A DNA stretch of 64,000 nt from Nocardia sp. CNY236 (GTDB lineage Bacteria; Actinomycetota; Actinomycetes; Mycobacteriales; Mycobacteriaceae). A model generated the notes under the pieces. The model was not told where the DNA came from. It saw nothing but the letters and a program-made list of their open reading frames with translations, and searched no databases. Below, piece by piece: positions 35,161 through 43,831 of the stretch; the stretch's first letter is position 1; every line of letters begins with the position of its first letter. The position numbers and the translations under genes are program-made. The DNA lies in assembly GCF_000482385.1 (NCBI RefSeq), contig NZ_AXVD01000001.1, positions 1-64,000 of the forward strand. The letters run 5' to 3'.

Positions 35161-35169
35161 TTATCCACA
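35161..35169 (+). promoter_or_regulatory. Perfect DnaA box
   Basis: TTATCCACA matches the consensus DnaA box exactly. It lies 238 bp upstream of the dnaB start, with near-consensus boxes TTGTACACA (35116), TAATCCACA (35040) and the reverse TGTGGATTA (34926). Confidence 0.65.
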
Positions 35170-35406
35170 GCTGTGTGCACAGCGGGCTTTGCGTGCTGCT
35201 GTCCGGTCGCCTAGGTTCGTCGCATCCCCGCACGCGCAGCACCGCGATCTGCATGTCGGCCGGCTCCTTCAGCGATAACTACCGGCCGCGCCGGACGTGG
35301 TGAAACCCGTGCGGGGCACCCGTGTCGAACTACCGGTGTCGACACCGAACAACAGAACGAGCCGACAGGGCGGAACCGGTCGAGGTAGAGAGGACGGTCG
35401 AGTCTG

Positions 35407-37227
35407 GTGACAACCACCGATGACCGCGGGCATCCGGACATCCCGCCCGAACCTCCCGGCGAGGACTTCGGCCGCCAGCCGCCGCACGACATGGCCGCCG
35501 AGCAATCGGTGCTCGGCGGCATGTTGTTGAGCAAAGACGCCATCGCCGATGTCGTCGAAGTGATCCATCCCGGCGATTTCTACCGTCCCGCCCACCAGGC
35601 GGTCTACGACACGATCCTGGATCTCTACGCGCGAGGGGAACCCGCCGACCCGGTGACCGTCGCCGCCGGGCTCGAGCGCCGTGGCGAACTCAAGCGCATC
35701 GGCGGCGCGCCGTATCTGGTCACACTCACCCAGACCGTCCCTACTGCAGCGAACGCCAGCTACTACGCCGAGATCGTTGCGGAGAAGGCTGTTCTGCGGC
35801 GCTTGGTCGAAGCCGGCACCCGCATCGTCCAATACGGCTACGCCGGCGCGGACGGTCAAGACGTCGCCGAAGTGGTCGACCGGGCCCAGGCCGAGGTCTA
35901 CGATGTCACCGAGCGGCGCACCAGCGAAGACTTCCTTCCCTTGGAAGATCTGCTGCAGCCGACGATGGACGAGATCGACTCCATCGCCAGCCGCGGCGGC
36001 ATTTCCCTGGGCGTCCCCACTGGCTTCACCGAACTCGATGAAGTAACCAATGGACTCCACCCCGGTCAGATGATCATCGTCGCGGCACGACCCGGCGTCG
36101 GCAAGGCCTTGGCGTTGGACACGCCACTGCCCACACCCACCGGCTGGACGACGATGGGCGATGTCCGCGCCGGCGACGACCTGCTGAGCCTCGACGGCCG
36201 ACCCGCCCGCGTGGCGGCAGCCACCGAGGTGATGGTCGACCGCCCTTGTTACGAGGTCGAATTCTCCGATGGCACCGTGATCGTCGCCGACCGCGAACAC
36301 CAGTGGGTCACGATCACCGGGTCGGAGAATCCGGCGCCGTCGGTGCGAACGACCGGCGCCATTGCCGGCAGTATTCGCGCGGCGGACGGCAGTCCGTATC
36401 ATGCGGTGCCACCCACCGTGTATTCCGAATCGCGCCATATCGTCGACGTCCGCAGAATCGACACGCGCCCGGTTCGGTGTGTCGAAGTCGCCACCGCCGA
36501 CCACTTATACCTTGCCGGTAAGTCCAAAGTGCCCACGCACAACTCCACATTGGGTATGGACTTCATGCGCAGTTGCTCGATCAAACACGGACTCGCCAGC
36601 GTCATCTTCTCCTTGGAGATGAGTCGTACGGAGATCGTCATGCGGCTGTTGTCGGCCGAGGCCAAGATCAAGCTCGCAGATATGCGATCGGGCCGGATGA
36701 GTGACGACGACTGGACCAAGCTCGCTCGGCGCATGAGTGAGATCAGCGAGGCGCCGCTGTTCGTGGATGATTCGCCGAACCTGACCATGATGGAGATTCG
36801 GGCGAAGGCGCGGCGACTCAAGCAGCGTCACGATCTCAGACTCGTCGTGGTGGACTACCTGCAGTTGATGACCTCCGGTAAGAAGGTCGAGTCCCGCCAG
36901 CAGGAAGTCTCGGAATTCTCCCGAAACCTGAAGCTACTGGCCAAGGAACTCGAAGTCCCGGTGGTCGCGATCAGTCAGCTCAATCGGGGTCCAGAACAAC
37001 GCACCGACAAGCGACCCATGGTCGCCGACCTGCGCGAAAGTGGCAGTTTGGAGCAGGATGCCGACATGGTCGTCCTGCTCCACCGACCCGATGCCATCGA
37101 GCGAGACGACCCACGCGGGGGTGAAGCCGATCTGATACTCGGCAAGCACCGCAATGGCCCGACCGCGACCATCACCGTGGCCCATCAACTGCATCTGTCG
37201 CGCTTCGTGGACATGGCTCGCGGCTGA
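35407..37227 (+). CDS. dnaB: Replicative DNA helicase DnaB with intein
   Basis: The 606-residue precursor of the hexameric replicative helicase. The N-terminal DnaB domain starts PPHDMAAEQSVLGGMLLSKDAIADVVEV. The RecA-like domain is interrupted inside Walker A: ARPGVGK (to residue 233), then a 146-residue intein, then STLGMDF. Walker B is LRLVVVDYLQLM, followed by ISQLNRGPEQR and LRESGSLEQDADMVVLLHRP. After splicing the helicase would be 460 residues, a normal length. Helicase activity requires splicing because the P-loop is split. GTG start. Confidence 0.96.
   Translation: MTTTDDRGHPDIPPEPPGEDFGRQPPHDMAAEQSVLGGMLLSKDAIADVVEVIHPGDFYRPAHQAVYDTILDLYARGEPADPVTVAAGLERRGELKRIGGAPYLVTLTQTVPTAANASYYAEIVAEKAVLRRLVEAGTRIVQYGYAGADGQDVAEVVDRAQAEVYDVTERRTSEDFLPLEDLLQPTMDEIDSIASRGGISLGVPTGFTELDEVTNGLHPGQMIIVAARPGVGKALALDTPLPTPTGWTTMGDVRAGDDLLSLDGRPARVAAATEVMVDRPCYEVEFSDGTVIVADREHQWVTITGSENPAPSVRTTGAIAGSIRAADGSPYHAVPPTVYSESRHIVDVRRIDTRPVRCVEVATADHLYLAGKSKVPTHNSTLGMDFMRSCSIKHGLASVIFSLEMSRTEIVMRLLSAEAKIKLADMRSGRMSDDDWTKLARRMSEISEAPLFVDDSPNLTMMEIRAKARRLKQRHDLRLVVVDYLQLMTSGKKVESRQQEVSEFSRNLKLLAKELEVPVVAISQLNRGPEQRTDKRPMVADLRESGSLEQDADMVVLLHRPDAIERDDPRGGEADLILGKHRNGPTATITVAHQLHLSRFVDMARG
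36106..36543 (+). other. Class 3 mini-intein in DnaB
   Basis: A 146-residue insert between Walker A Lys233 and Ser, starting with Ala and ending THN before Ser+1. The N-terminal nucleophile Cys/Ser is absent. Instead it has the class 3 W-C-T triad: Trp67 (block B, DREHQW), Cys125 (block F, RPVRCVEV) and Thr144 (block G, PTHN). Asn146 would cyclise. The segment between blocks B and F is too short for a homing endonuclease, so it is a mini-intein. Class 3 inteins use the block F Cys to start splicing, as shown for mycobacteriophage DnaB inteins. Confidence 0.9.
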
Positions 37228-37288
37228 CATCCATCGCGTAGACTCTCGAATCGCGTGCCATATTCTCAGTCGCGATGTCATGCCCATG

Positions 37289-38773
37289 TCATTTGTGATA
37301 TGAGATCGAGAATCCAGGCGCTCCGTCAGAACCCTCGACAGGCCGATCCGCCCGTAGCAGCCTTGTCTGCGGTGCGGATGAACTGGCAACAGCCGAGCGC
37401 GGAGTAGGTTCGGCCAATTCGTCGCCGACCCGGCTTCTGTTCCACAGGGCCAATACGGCAATCAGTCCAAGCCCGGTCACTGCACTGGCTATCGCGCCGA
37501 TACCACGCGGACTGTCGACAGTGGCCATAGCTGCAATTCCCAAGACGACACCGGTCTGGCGAGCGGCGCCTTGTGCGCCTTGAGCCGTTGCAGCGACAGC
37601 TTTCGGAGCGGACATCGAAATATCCGCGGTGGTCGCCGGAATTGTCAGTGTTCCACCGATCGCAAGGAATGTTCCGAGAGCAACAGCGATCGCATACGAC
37701 GTGCTTGCATCTGCAAAAATCAAGCCGACGGAACCAAGGATGCTTATCACTATGCCACCGAATATGACCCGTTGCGTGCCATAGCGTGCGATCAATCGCC
37801 CCGTGATAAACGGCAGTATGCACATTGGCAAAGTCATTGGCAAGAATGCGAGCCCCGTGTGAAGAGGAGACATCCCCTTCTCGGTGACCATCCAGATGGT
37901 CAGCCCGAAGAGGCATCCGTAGAAGGCGAAGGCAGCTACCGCTACTGCGGCCATGTCGGCGATCACCCGGGGTGATGCGAGAAGCTGTGGTGGCACTGCG
38001 GGTACCTCGGCCCTTCGCTCAACAACTACGAGCACTGTGAGCAACGTGAGCCCCAAGGCGAAAGCCGATACCGAACCCACGCTGGTCCACCCGGCCACTC
38101 CTGCGTGGATGATGGCGAAAGTGACCGAGGCCAGGCAGCACATCGACAAGACCAATCCGGCGATGTCCAGCTGCCGAAAGTCAGACGGGCGTGCGCGGCT
38201 GAGGCTCCGACCAAGGAGTACGACGATGGCTGTGACGATCGGGTTGATGAGGAAGATCAAGCGCCACCCTGACAGTTCGATCAATGCGCCGCCAGCGACC
38301 GGACCTAGCGCGAATCCGACGCTACTCATGGCTGCCCACACACCGATCACACGGGATCGTTCCGCTGTATCGGGGAAGTGGGATGCCAGCAGTGCAAGCG
38401 AAGCGGGAACAAGCCCGGCTGCGGCCGCGCCCTGTAGTGCTCGTCCTCCGATGAGCACCGCAGGCGTCGTCGCTGCAGCGCATATGATCGAGAAAGCCGC
38501 AAACAGGATGATGGACGTCAGGTATACCCGGCGGGGTCCATACCTGTCGGCCAGCGATCCCGCAGCGAGCAGCATTCCGGCGAATACCACCGTGTACGCG
38601 TCTACCACCCACGGCAACACCGCCGCCGATGCGTGCAGATCATCTCGGATGTCGGGCAAGGCGATGTTCAGTATGGATACGTCCAGAACAACGAGGAAGT
38701 TGCCCCCGACTAGGCCCGCAAGCAGCAGCCAACGCGGCATCGTCCTCACAGGCTCCCCGTCTCCGGCCCTCAT
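37289..38773 (-). CDS. MFS drug exporter (DHA2/EmrB-QacA type)
   Basis: About 494 residues with 14 predicted membrane segments. The motif A-like SLADRYGPRRVYL and the N-terminal helix motif FLVVLDVSILNIALPDI (motif D1 of DHA2 pumps) are present, as is the antiporter-type motif GFALGPVAGGAL. It would export drugs or metabolites using the proton gradient. I place the start at ATG 38773. The ATG at 38806 overlaps a strong -10 box and cannot be used by that promoter, and ATG 38797 would be at the transcription start. Divergent from the TetR gene. Confidence 0.85.
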   Translation of the reverse strand: MRAGDGEPVRTMPRWLLLAGLVGGNFLVVLDVSILNIALPDIRDDLHASAAVLPWVVDAYTVVFAGMLLAAGSLADRYGPRRVYLTSIILFAAFSIICAAATTPAVLIGGRALQGAAAAGLVPASLALLASHFPDTAERSRVIGVWAAMSSVGFALGPVAGGALIELSGWRLIFLINPIVTAIVVLLGRSLSRARPSDFRQLDIAGLVLSMCCLASVTFAIIHAGVAGWTSVGSVSAFALGLTLLTVLVVVERRAEVPAVPPQLLASPRVIADMAAVAVAAFAFYGCLFGLTIWMVTEKGMSPLHTGLAFLPMTLPMCILPFITGRLIARYGTQRVIFGGIVISILGSVGLIFADASTSYAIAVALGTFLAIGGTLTIPATTADISMSAPKAVAATAQGAQGAARQTGVVLGIAAMATVDSPRGIGAIASAVTGLGLIAVLALWNRSRVGDELAEPTPRSAVASSSAPQTRLLRADRPVEGSDGAPGFSISYHK

Positions 38774-38790
38774 TAGTGAAGCGTTCACTA
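38774..38790. promoter_or_regulatory. TetR operator for the MFS/TetR pair
   Basis: TAGTGAA (38774-38780) and TTCACTA (38784-38790) form a perfect 7-bp palindrome with spacer GCG, directly before the MFS ATG at 38773 and just downstream of its promoter. The spacing is typical of TetR operators. Regulation by the divergent TetR protein is inferred. Confidence 0.7.
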
Positions 38791-38805
38791 CGTCCATGGC
38801 GAGCA

Positions 38806-38834
38806 TTTATACCCGAAGCGACTGCTACATTCAA
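38806..38834 (-). promoter_or_regulatory. Sigma-70-type promoter of the MFS gene
   Basis: On the minus strand TTGAAT (complement of 38829-38834), a 17-bp spacer and TATAAA (complement of 38806-38811) make a good housekeeping promoter. Transcription should start near 38797, so the operator at 38774-38790 would lie in the first bases of the message. Confidence 0.65.
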
Positions 38835-38838
38835 TGGC

Positions 38839-39432
38839 GTGCCGAGACCACCGGACCATCAGAAGCGCGAGAAACTCCTGCGGGCTATCCGGGCCTACAT
38901 CAGTGAAAATGGCCTTGCCGACCTATCGCTCCGGCCGCTAGCCGCCGCATTGGGCACCAGTGACCGCATGCTGATCCACTACTTCGGCACCAAAGACAAT
39001 CTCCTGGTGCAGGCACTCGCCGCCCAGAATCCCGGCTTTCATCGGGCGTTCGATGATGTGCACGATCTGCCCTCGTTACACGCGAGCCTGAGGAGGCTGT
39101 GGCAGTCGATGACGGCCGGTGCCGATGTTCAATCGACACGCATTCTCCTGCAGGCGATGGGAATTGCGTGCGTACAACCCGGCCCGTTCACCGAATACGT
39201 CACTACCATGTTCGATACCCTCACGGACTCACTGACGAACGCCCTTCGGGAGTGCGGAGCCCCCGGCGATGACGCTCGCCTGCGAGCAACCGTTCTGGCG
39301 GCAGGGTTTCGCGGCCTTCTCTTCGACCGGCTGATCACCGACGACAAGGACCGCACCGACGCCGCCGCCGAGAAGCTCATCTGTGCAAGCACCCTCGACG
39401 ATGGGCTGTGGCACGCGGGTGACCAACCCTGA
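38839..39432 (+). CDS. TetR/AcrR-family regulator
   Basis: A 197-residue TetR regulator. The helix-turn-helix is LLRAIRAYISENGLADLSLRPLAAALGTSDRMLIHYFGTKDNLLVQAL (residues about 13-60). The ligand-binding half follows. GTG 38839 was chosen as the start near the HTH. It is divergent from the MFS exporter and probably represses it through the palindrome between them. Confidence 0.85.
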   Translation: MPRPPDHQKREKLLRAIRAYISENGLADLSLRPLAAALGTSDRMLIHYFGTKDNLLVQALAAQNPGFHRAFDDVHDLPSLHASLRRLWQSMTAGADVQSTRILLQAMGIACVQPGPFTEYVTTMFDTLTDSLTNALRECGAPGDDARLRATVLAAGFRGLLFDRLITDDKDRTDAAAEKLICASTLDDGLWHAGDQP

Positions 39433-39513
39433 AGCGCGGGTAGTTCCGTAAGACGATCCCCCACCGGAACATCGCTTCGCGGCTCACCCTTGCCGGACCC
39501 GGTCGCTTCGAGG

Positions 39514-40071
39514 TCACAGGTCGCGAATGATCCGACACGGATTCCCCGCCGCGAAGACCCTGGGCGGCAGCGGCTTCGTGACCACACTGCCCGCCCCGAC
39601 CACAGTGTTCTCTCCGATCACGACCCCGGGGCAGACGATGACACCGCCACCCAACCAGACGTTGTCGCCTATGGTGATCGGAGCCGCGGTCTCCCAACGT
39701 TGCCGCCGCGATTCGTGGTCGTCCATCGGATGCAGGGCGGTCAACAACTGAGCACGCGGGCCGATCGACACATCGTCGCCGATGACCACGGGCGCACAGT
39801 CCATCACGATCGCGTCGTAGTTCAGAAAACTATTGCGGCCCAAACGGATCGAGTATCCGTAGTCGCATTGGAACCGCGGCATGACCCATGATCCCGCACC
39901 GATGGCGCCGAGCAACCGCTCGAGAATATCCCGGCGGCGCGTGTCCTCGTGCGCGCGTGTGGCGTTGAAAGTGTCCAGAAGCTCCTGGCAGAACCGGCGT
40001 TCGGCGACCAGTTCCGGATCGCTGTCGTGATAGGCCTCGCCGCGCAACATGCGTTCCTTGTGCGTCCCCAT
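39514..40071 (-). CDS. Maltose/galactoside O-acetyltransferase-like hexapeptide protein
   Basis: A 185-residue left-handed beta-helix acetyltransferase (Maa/LacA type): MGTHKERMLRGEAYHDSDPELVAERRFCQELLDTFNAT, then PRFQCDYGYSIRLGRNSFLNYDAIVMD and VWLGGGVIVCPGVVIGENTVVGAGSVVTKPLPPRVFAAGNPCRIIR. The catalytic His lies in LTALHPMDD. It transfers acetyl from acetyl-CoA to a sugar hydroxyl. ATG 40071 matches the family start; a further 39 codons upstream are open but do not look conserved. Convergent with the TetR gene. Confidence 0.88.
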   Translation of the reverse strand: MGTHKERMLRGEAYHDSDPELVAERRFCQELLDTFNATRAHEDTRRRDILERLLGAIGAGSWVMPRFQCDYGYSIRLGRNSFLNYDAIVMDCAPVVIGDDVSIGPRAQLLTALHPMDDHESRRQRWETAAPITIGDNVWLGGGVIVCPGVVIGENTVVGAGSVVTKPLPPRVFAAGNPCRIIRDL

Positions 40072-40357
40072 ATCGACGATAGTGCCCGAGCCATCGCCGC
40101 TCACCACGACTGCCCACCACGATGTGTCGGGCACGCGTTCACCGAATGTCGCCACCAGCATCGGATTTCGCCGCGGCCCGTCACGCATTCACCGATTCGG
40201 GCGACGAGCACGGTTTCGTGATTCGCTGCATGCGGTCGGTTCACCCGGGGTACGTTGGTCGGGTCGCGACAGTTTCATCGGGTGCGCTGACCCGCCGACA
40301 CCGTAGTCGATCGGCGCTCGCCACACAGTCACCACGGTCGTCAGGGGGCGACTCACC

Positions 40358-41704
40358 ATGCAATTCATCGCGCCGTTCGATGCCGTCTTCCTTCTCGCCG
40401 AGTCTCGCGACCAGCCCATGCACGTCGGATCGCTACAGCTGTTCGAGCCGCCCGAACACGCTGGGGCGGATTTCGCCGCGCAGATCTACGACCGACTTCT
40501 GCATTACACCGATGTCGACCCCACGTTTCGCAAGAGACCCGCGACCATGCTCGGTAGGCCACAGTTGGCGTGGACGTATGCCGAGGAGGTCGATCTCGCC
40601 TATCACGTGCGGCGGCTGGCGGTTCCCCGCCCTGGACGGATCGACCAACTCGTCGAACTGGCGTCGACTCTGCACAGCCACCTACTCGACCGACATCGCC
40701 CGCTGTGGGAGTTCCATGTGATCGAAGGGTTGGCCGACGGCCGACTGGCGCTGTATTCGAAGATGCACCATGCATTGATCGACGGTGTATCGGCACAACG
40801 GCTGGTACGGCGCACCTTGACCGACGACCCGTCCTCGACCAGTCCCCGTGTGCCGTGGCAGGCGGCACGACCCCATCGGCACGCGAAGCCGGGCGGCGGG
40901 CGCTCCACAGCACGCAGGCTCGTCTCGGCAGCGGCATCCGCCGCATCACTGCTCGATACCGCGCGCACGGCTCTGCTACGCCACCAACTCACCCTTCCGT
41001 GCGCAGCTCCGCACACCATGTTCAATGTGCCCATCGGCGGCGCACGCCGGTCGGTGGTCGGGTCGTGGCCACTGGAGCGGCTGCGACACGTGCAGAAGGC
41101 AACCGGCTCGACGGTCAACGATGTAGCCCTTGCGATGTCGGCCGGGGCGCTACGCCGATATCTGCTCGACCGAAATGCGCTACCCGACAAGCCATTGATC
41201 GCCATGGTTCCGGTGTCGCTGCGCTGCGCTGGAGACCAGGAGACCAACGGGGTGAAGGTCGGCGCGACGCTGTGCAACCTGGCCACCGATATTGCTGATC
41301 CACTGGACCGACTACGCGTGGTCAGCGCCTCGATGCGCGATAGCAAAGCGGTCTATCGCACACTGTCTCACCACCAGACGATGGCATTGTCGGCGGTATT
41401 GCTCAGCCCACTGGCTCTCACGCTCGTACCTGCGCTCATGTCCTGGACATCTCCGACCTTCAACCTCGTCATCTCGAACGTGCCGGGCTCCGACGAACCC
41501 CTCTATTGGAACGGCGCGCGCCTGGACGCCAGTTATCCGCTGTCGATTCCGTTCGATGGTCAGGCAGTGAACATTACGCTCGCCTCGACCGCACAGAACC
41601 TGGACTTCGGCCTGGTCGGCTGCCGCCGCAGCGTGCCGCAGTTGCCTCGTCTGCTCGAACATCTCGAGGACGCACTCACCGAACTGGAATCTGCCGCACC
41701 GTGA
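40358..41704 (+). CDS. Wax ester synthase/diacylglycerol acyltransferase (WS/DGAT)
   Basis: A 448-residue bifunctional acyltransferase that makes triacylglycerol or wax esters from acyl-CoA and diacylglycerol or fatty alcohol at the membrane. The catalytic motif HHxxxDG is MHHALIDG at about residue 136. The family end motif NLVISNVPGSDEPLYWNGARL is present, and PLWEFHVIEGL precedes the active site. Length is usual. Such genes are numerous in Nocardia, Rhodococcus and Mycobacterium and support lipid storage. Confidence 0.93.
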   Translation: MQFIAPFDAVFLLAESRDQPMHVGSLQLFEPPEHAGADFAAQIYDRLLHYTDVDPTFRKRPATMLGRPQLAWTYAEEVDLAYHVRRLAVPRPGRIDQLVELASTLHSHLLDRHRPLWEFHVIEGLADGRLALYSKMHHALIDGVSAQRLVRRTLTDDPSSTSPRVPWQAARPHRHAKPGGGRSTARRLVSAAASAASLLDTARTALLRHQLTLPCAAPHTMFNVPIGGARRSVVGSWPLERLRHVQKATGSTVNDVALAMSAGALRRYLLDRNALPDKPLIAMVPVSLRCAGDQETNGVKVGATLCNLATDIADPLDRLRVVSASMRDSKAVYRTLSHHQTMALSAVLLSPLALTLVPALMSWTSPTFNLVISNVPGSDEPLYWNGARLDASYPLSIPFDGQAVNITLASTAQNLDFGLVGCRRSVPQLPRLLEHLEDALTELESAAP

Positions 41705-41728
41705 CCTCGGCACCCTCCCCGACGAAAC

Positions 41729-41742
41729 TAGAACGTGTTACT
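41729..41742. promoter_or_regulatory. KstR-like operator, distal
   Basis: TAGAACGTGTTACT fits the KstR consensus TNNAACNNGTTNNA at all fixed positions but the last. It lies 176 bp upstream of the nitronate monooxygenase-family gene. Confidence 0.5.
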
Positions 41743-41850
41743 GTTGCACTGTGCGGGAGCGGGCGGTCGGAGTCGCAGCCTTGTCGCGGAGAGCTCAGCA
41801 GATTGCGGACGAACGAACGCCCGGACGCCCGCATCACCGAGCGATAGTTA

Positions 41851-41864
41851 TGTAACTCGTTCTA
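41851..41864. promoter_or_regulatory. KstR operator, proximal
   Basis: TGTAACTCGTTCTA matches the KstR consensus TNNAACNNGTTNNA exactly, 54 bp before the ATG at 41918, in a typical promoter position. KstR represses sterol catabolism genes in Mycobacteriales and is released by sterol-derived CoA esters. Confidence 0.7.
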
Positions 41865-41917
41865 CAACATCCGCGCCGGGCAGCTCGGAGCGGCGCCGTG
41901 AGGGAGACCAGCACGCC

Positions 41918-43042
41918 ATGCGTACCGAAATCTGCGAACGACTCGGGATCGAATTCCCCATCTTCGCCTTCACCCACTGCCGCGACGTCGCGGCGGCGGT
42001 CAGCAATGCCGGCGGGTTCGGCGTGCTCGGTGCGGTCGGCTTCACCGCGGAGCAACTCGAAGTCGAGCTGAGCTGGCTCGATGAACACGTACACGGCGGC
42101 TACGGCGTAGACCTGGTCATTCCGTCCAAGTACGAGGGCAAGGGCGTCGATGATCTGACCCCTGAACAGTTGGAAGCCAAACTCGCCCACATGGTTCCAC
42201 AGGGTCACCGCGACTTCGCCGAGAAGATACTCGCCGACCATGGCGTTCCGAAGTTGCCGGACGGAGAACACCACAACGAACTTCTCGGCTGGACCGCGAC
42301 GACCGCAGGCCCCCAAGTAGAGGTGATCCTGCGGCATCCGAAGGCCAAGATGGTCGCCAATGCTCTCGGCACCCCGCCCGAGGATGTGATCGCGCGGGTG
42401 CAGGACTCCGGCAGACTGATCGGCGCGCTGTGCGGTTCGGTCAAGCATGCGCTCAACCACAAGAAGGCAGGTTTGGATTTCGTCGTTTGTCAGGGCACCG
42501 AAGGTGGCGGCCATTGCGGTGAAGTCTCGTCACTGGTGCTGTGGCCCCAAGTGATCGACGCGGTCGGCGACCTGCCGGTTCTGGCCGCCGGCGGCATCGG
42601 CAACGGCCGCCAGATCGCCGCCGCCATGGCGATGGGCGCCGCGGGCGCGTGGACCGGCTCGCTGTGGCTGACGGTGGAGGAAGCCAACGTTCCGCCCGCA
42701 CAGATGCAGACCTATCTCGATGCCACGAGCCACGACACCGTACGCTCACGCGCGTGGACCGGGAAACCCGCCCGCATGCTGCGCAATGATTGGACCGAGG
42801 CGTGGGAGCGATCCGACACCCCCGACCCGCTGCCCATGCCCTTGCAGATGATGGTCGCGCTGGACGGCGTGAAGCGTGGCCATCAGTACCCGGAAGCCGC
42901 CAAGGACGTCAACTTCAACCCCGTGGGCCAGATCGTCGGCATGATGACCAAGGTGGAGCGCACCGCCGACACAGTGAACCGGCTGGTCGAAGAGTACATC
43001 GCCGCGTGCGAGCACCTCAACAAGATCAACGGCGGACTCTGA
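41918..43042 (+). CDS. Nitronate monooxygenase-family flavoprotein, likely KstR-regulated
   Basis: A 374-residue FMN-dependent TIM-barrel protein of the 2-nitropropane dioxygenase family: ICERLGIEFPIFAFTHCRDVAAAVSNAGGFGVLGAVGF at the start, FVVCQGTEGGGHCGEVSSLVLWPQVIDAV, and PVLAAGGIGNGRQIAAAMAMGAAGAWTGSLWL (phosphate-binding loop). The family includes nitronate oxidases and also enoyl-reductase-like and steroid-pathway enzymes. ATG 41918 with AGGGAG upstream. Two KstR-type operators precede it. I recall a homologue (Rv1894c) in the M. tuberculosis KstR regulon, so a role in sterol or steroid side-chain catabolism is likelier than nitronate detoxification. Confidence 0.85.
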   Translation: MRTEICERLGIEFPIFAFTHCRDVAAAVSNAGGFGVLGAVGFTAEQLEVELSWLDEHVHGGYGVDLVIPSKYEGKGVDDLTPEQLEAKLAHMVPQGHRDFAEKILADHGVPKLPDGEHHNELLGWTATTAGPQVEVILRHPKAKMVANALGTPPEDVIARVQDSGRLIGALCGSVKHALNHKKAGLDFVVCQGTEGGGHCGEVSSLVLWPQVIDAVGDLPVLAAGGIGNGRQIAAAMAMGAAGAWTGSLWLTVEEANVPPAQMQTYLDATSHDTVRSRAWTGKPARMLRNDWTEAWERSDTPDPLPMPLQMMVALDGVKRGHQYPEAAKDVNFNPVGQIVGMMTKVERTADTVNRLVEEYIAACEHLNKINGGL

Positions 43043-43054
43043 GCAGCTACCGAC

Positions 43055-43831
43055 TCAGGCCGGGACGTCGCGCGCCTCACCGACGACTTTCGGGGTCATG
43101 TGCACCAGTTCGACGAACCGCGCGACGACCTTCTCGTGGTAGACGTCGAACATATCTTCGAACAGGGCCAGTTGCGCGTCGGACGGGCCGCAACCAGAGA
43201 CCCACACCGCGGCGAGCGCTCGCCAGACCAAGGCGTGCAGATCCGGCGCACCCGCGAAGAACGCCTCGACCGCTTGCGGCACCTCGAGCACCATTTCGCC
43301 GATCGAGTTCAGGATTGCCCGCTGCAACGGAAGGCCGAGTGTGGTCAGCAGTCTGCGCACCAACATCACTTCGACGGACAGGATCCGATGCAGATCCGGG
43401 ACATCCTGGCGGGCAGCGGTTTCCAGTTCGTCGATATCCGCTTTCAGTTCGGCAATATCGATGTCCGACGCACTGCTGCTGTACAACAACAGCGCCTCGA
43501 GCACGAGCGTGCGCTCGACAGCGACAATGTCGCGAAACATGTCGATCGCCGTCTCCGGCATCGACATCGAAAAGCGGAACAGCTGACGGTACACATCCAC
43601 ACCGCCCGCTTCCCGGACATCGCGAATCGTGAACCCTCGACCACGTCGAGCTTCGACGAAGCCGTATGATTCCAGCCGCCCCAAGGTCAGCTGCGCGGTC
43701 GCACGATTCATGTCGAACTCTTCGGCGACCTGGCGGACCGATGGCATGAGATCCCCCGGCTGATACTCGTCTGCAGCAACCCGGCGGGCCAACTCGTCGG
43801 CAACGTCGGCGACTACCGTCTGGGATCTCAT
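43055..43831 (-). CDS. GntR-family (FadR-like) regulator
   Basis: A 258-residue GntR regulator. The winged helix is ELARRVAADEYQPGDLMPSVRQVAEEFDMNRATAQLTLGRLESYGFVEARRGRGFTI (residues about 13-70). A helical FCD/VanR-like ligand domain follows (FRDIVAVERTLVLEALLLYS). ATG 43831 has AGAGGTAG upstream. It is convergent with the nitronate monooxygenase-family gene and ends 12 bp from it. A perfect palindrome about 56 bp upstream of its start is a likely autoregulatory site. Confidence 0.85.
   Translation of the reverse strand: MRSQTVVADVADELARRVAADEYQPGDLMPSVRQVAEEFDMNRATAQLTLGRLESYGFVEARRGRGFTIRDVREAGGVDVYRQLFRFSMSMPETAIDMFRDIVAVERTLVLEALLLYSSSASDIDIAELKADIDELETAARQDVPDLHRILSVEVMLVRRLLTTLGLPLQRAILNSIGEMVLEVPQAVEAFFAGAPDLHALVWRALAAVWVSGCGPSDAQLALFEDMFDVYHEKVVARFVELVHMTPKVVGEARDVPA

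Larger units (their letters stand above)
34741..35406. promoter_or_regulatory. 666-bp gene-free region upstream of dnaB with DnaA boxes and an AT-rich palindrome
   Basis: No gene is seen. It is markedly more AT-rich than its surroundings. It holds an 11-bp inverted repeat (34836-34871), a GTTCA/TGAAC palindrome (35010-35021), one perfect DnaA box TTATCCACA (35161-35169) and three one-mismatch boxes (34926-34934 reverse, 35040-35048, 35116-35124). The promoter of dnaB must also lie here. The density of boxes suggests that DnaA controls dnaB or is titrated here. Confidence 0.65.

Noticed and set aside
39514-40188. Longer start of the sugar acetyltransferase at 40188
   Set aside because: The extra 39 residues do not resemble the Maa/LacA family start, which begins MGTHKERML at 40071.
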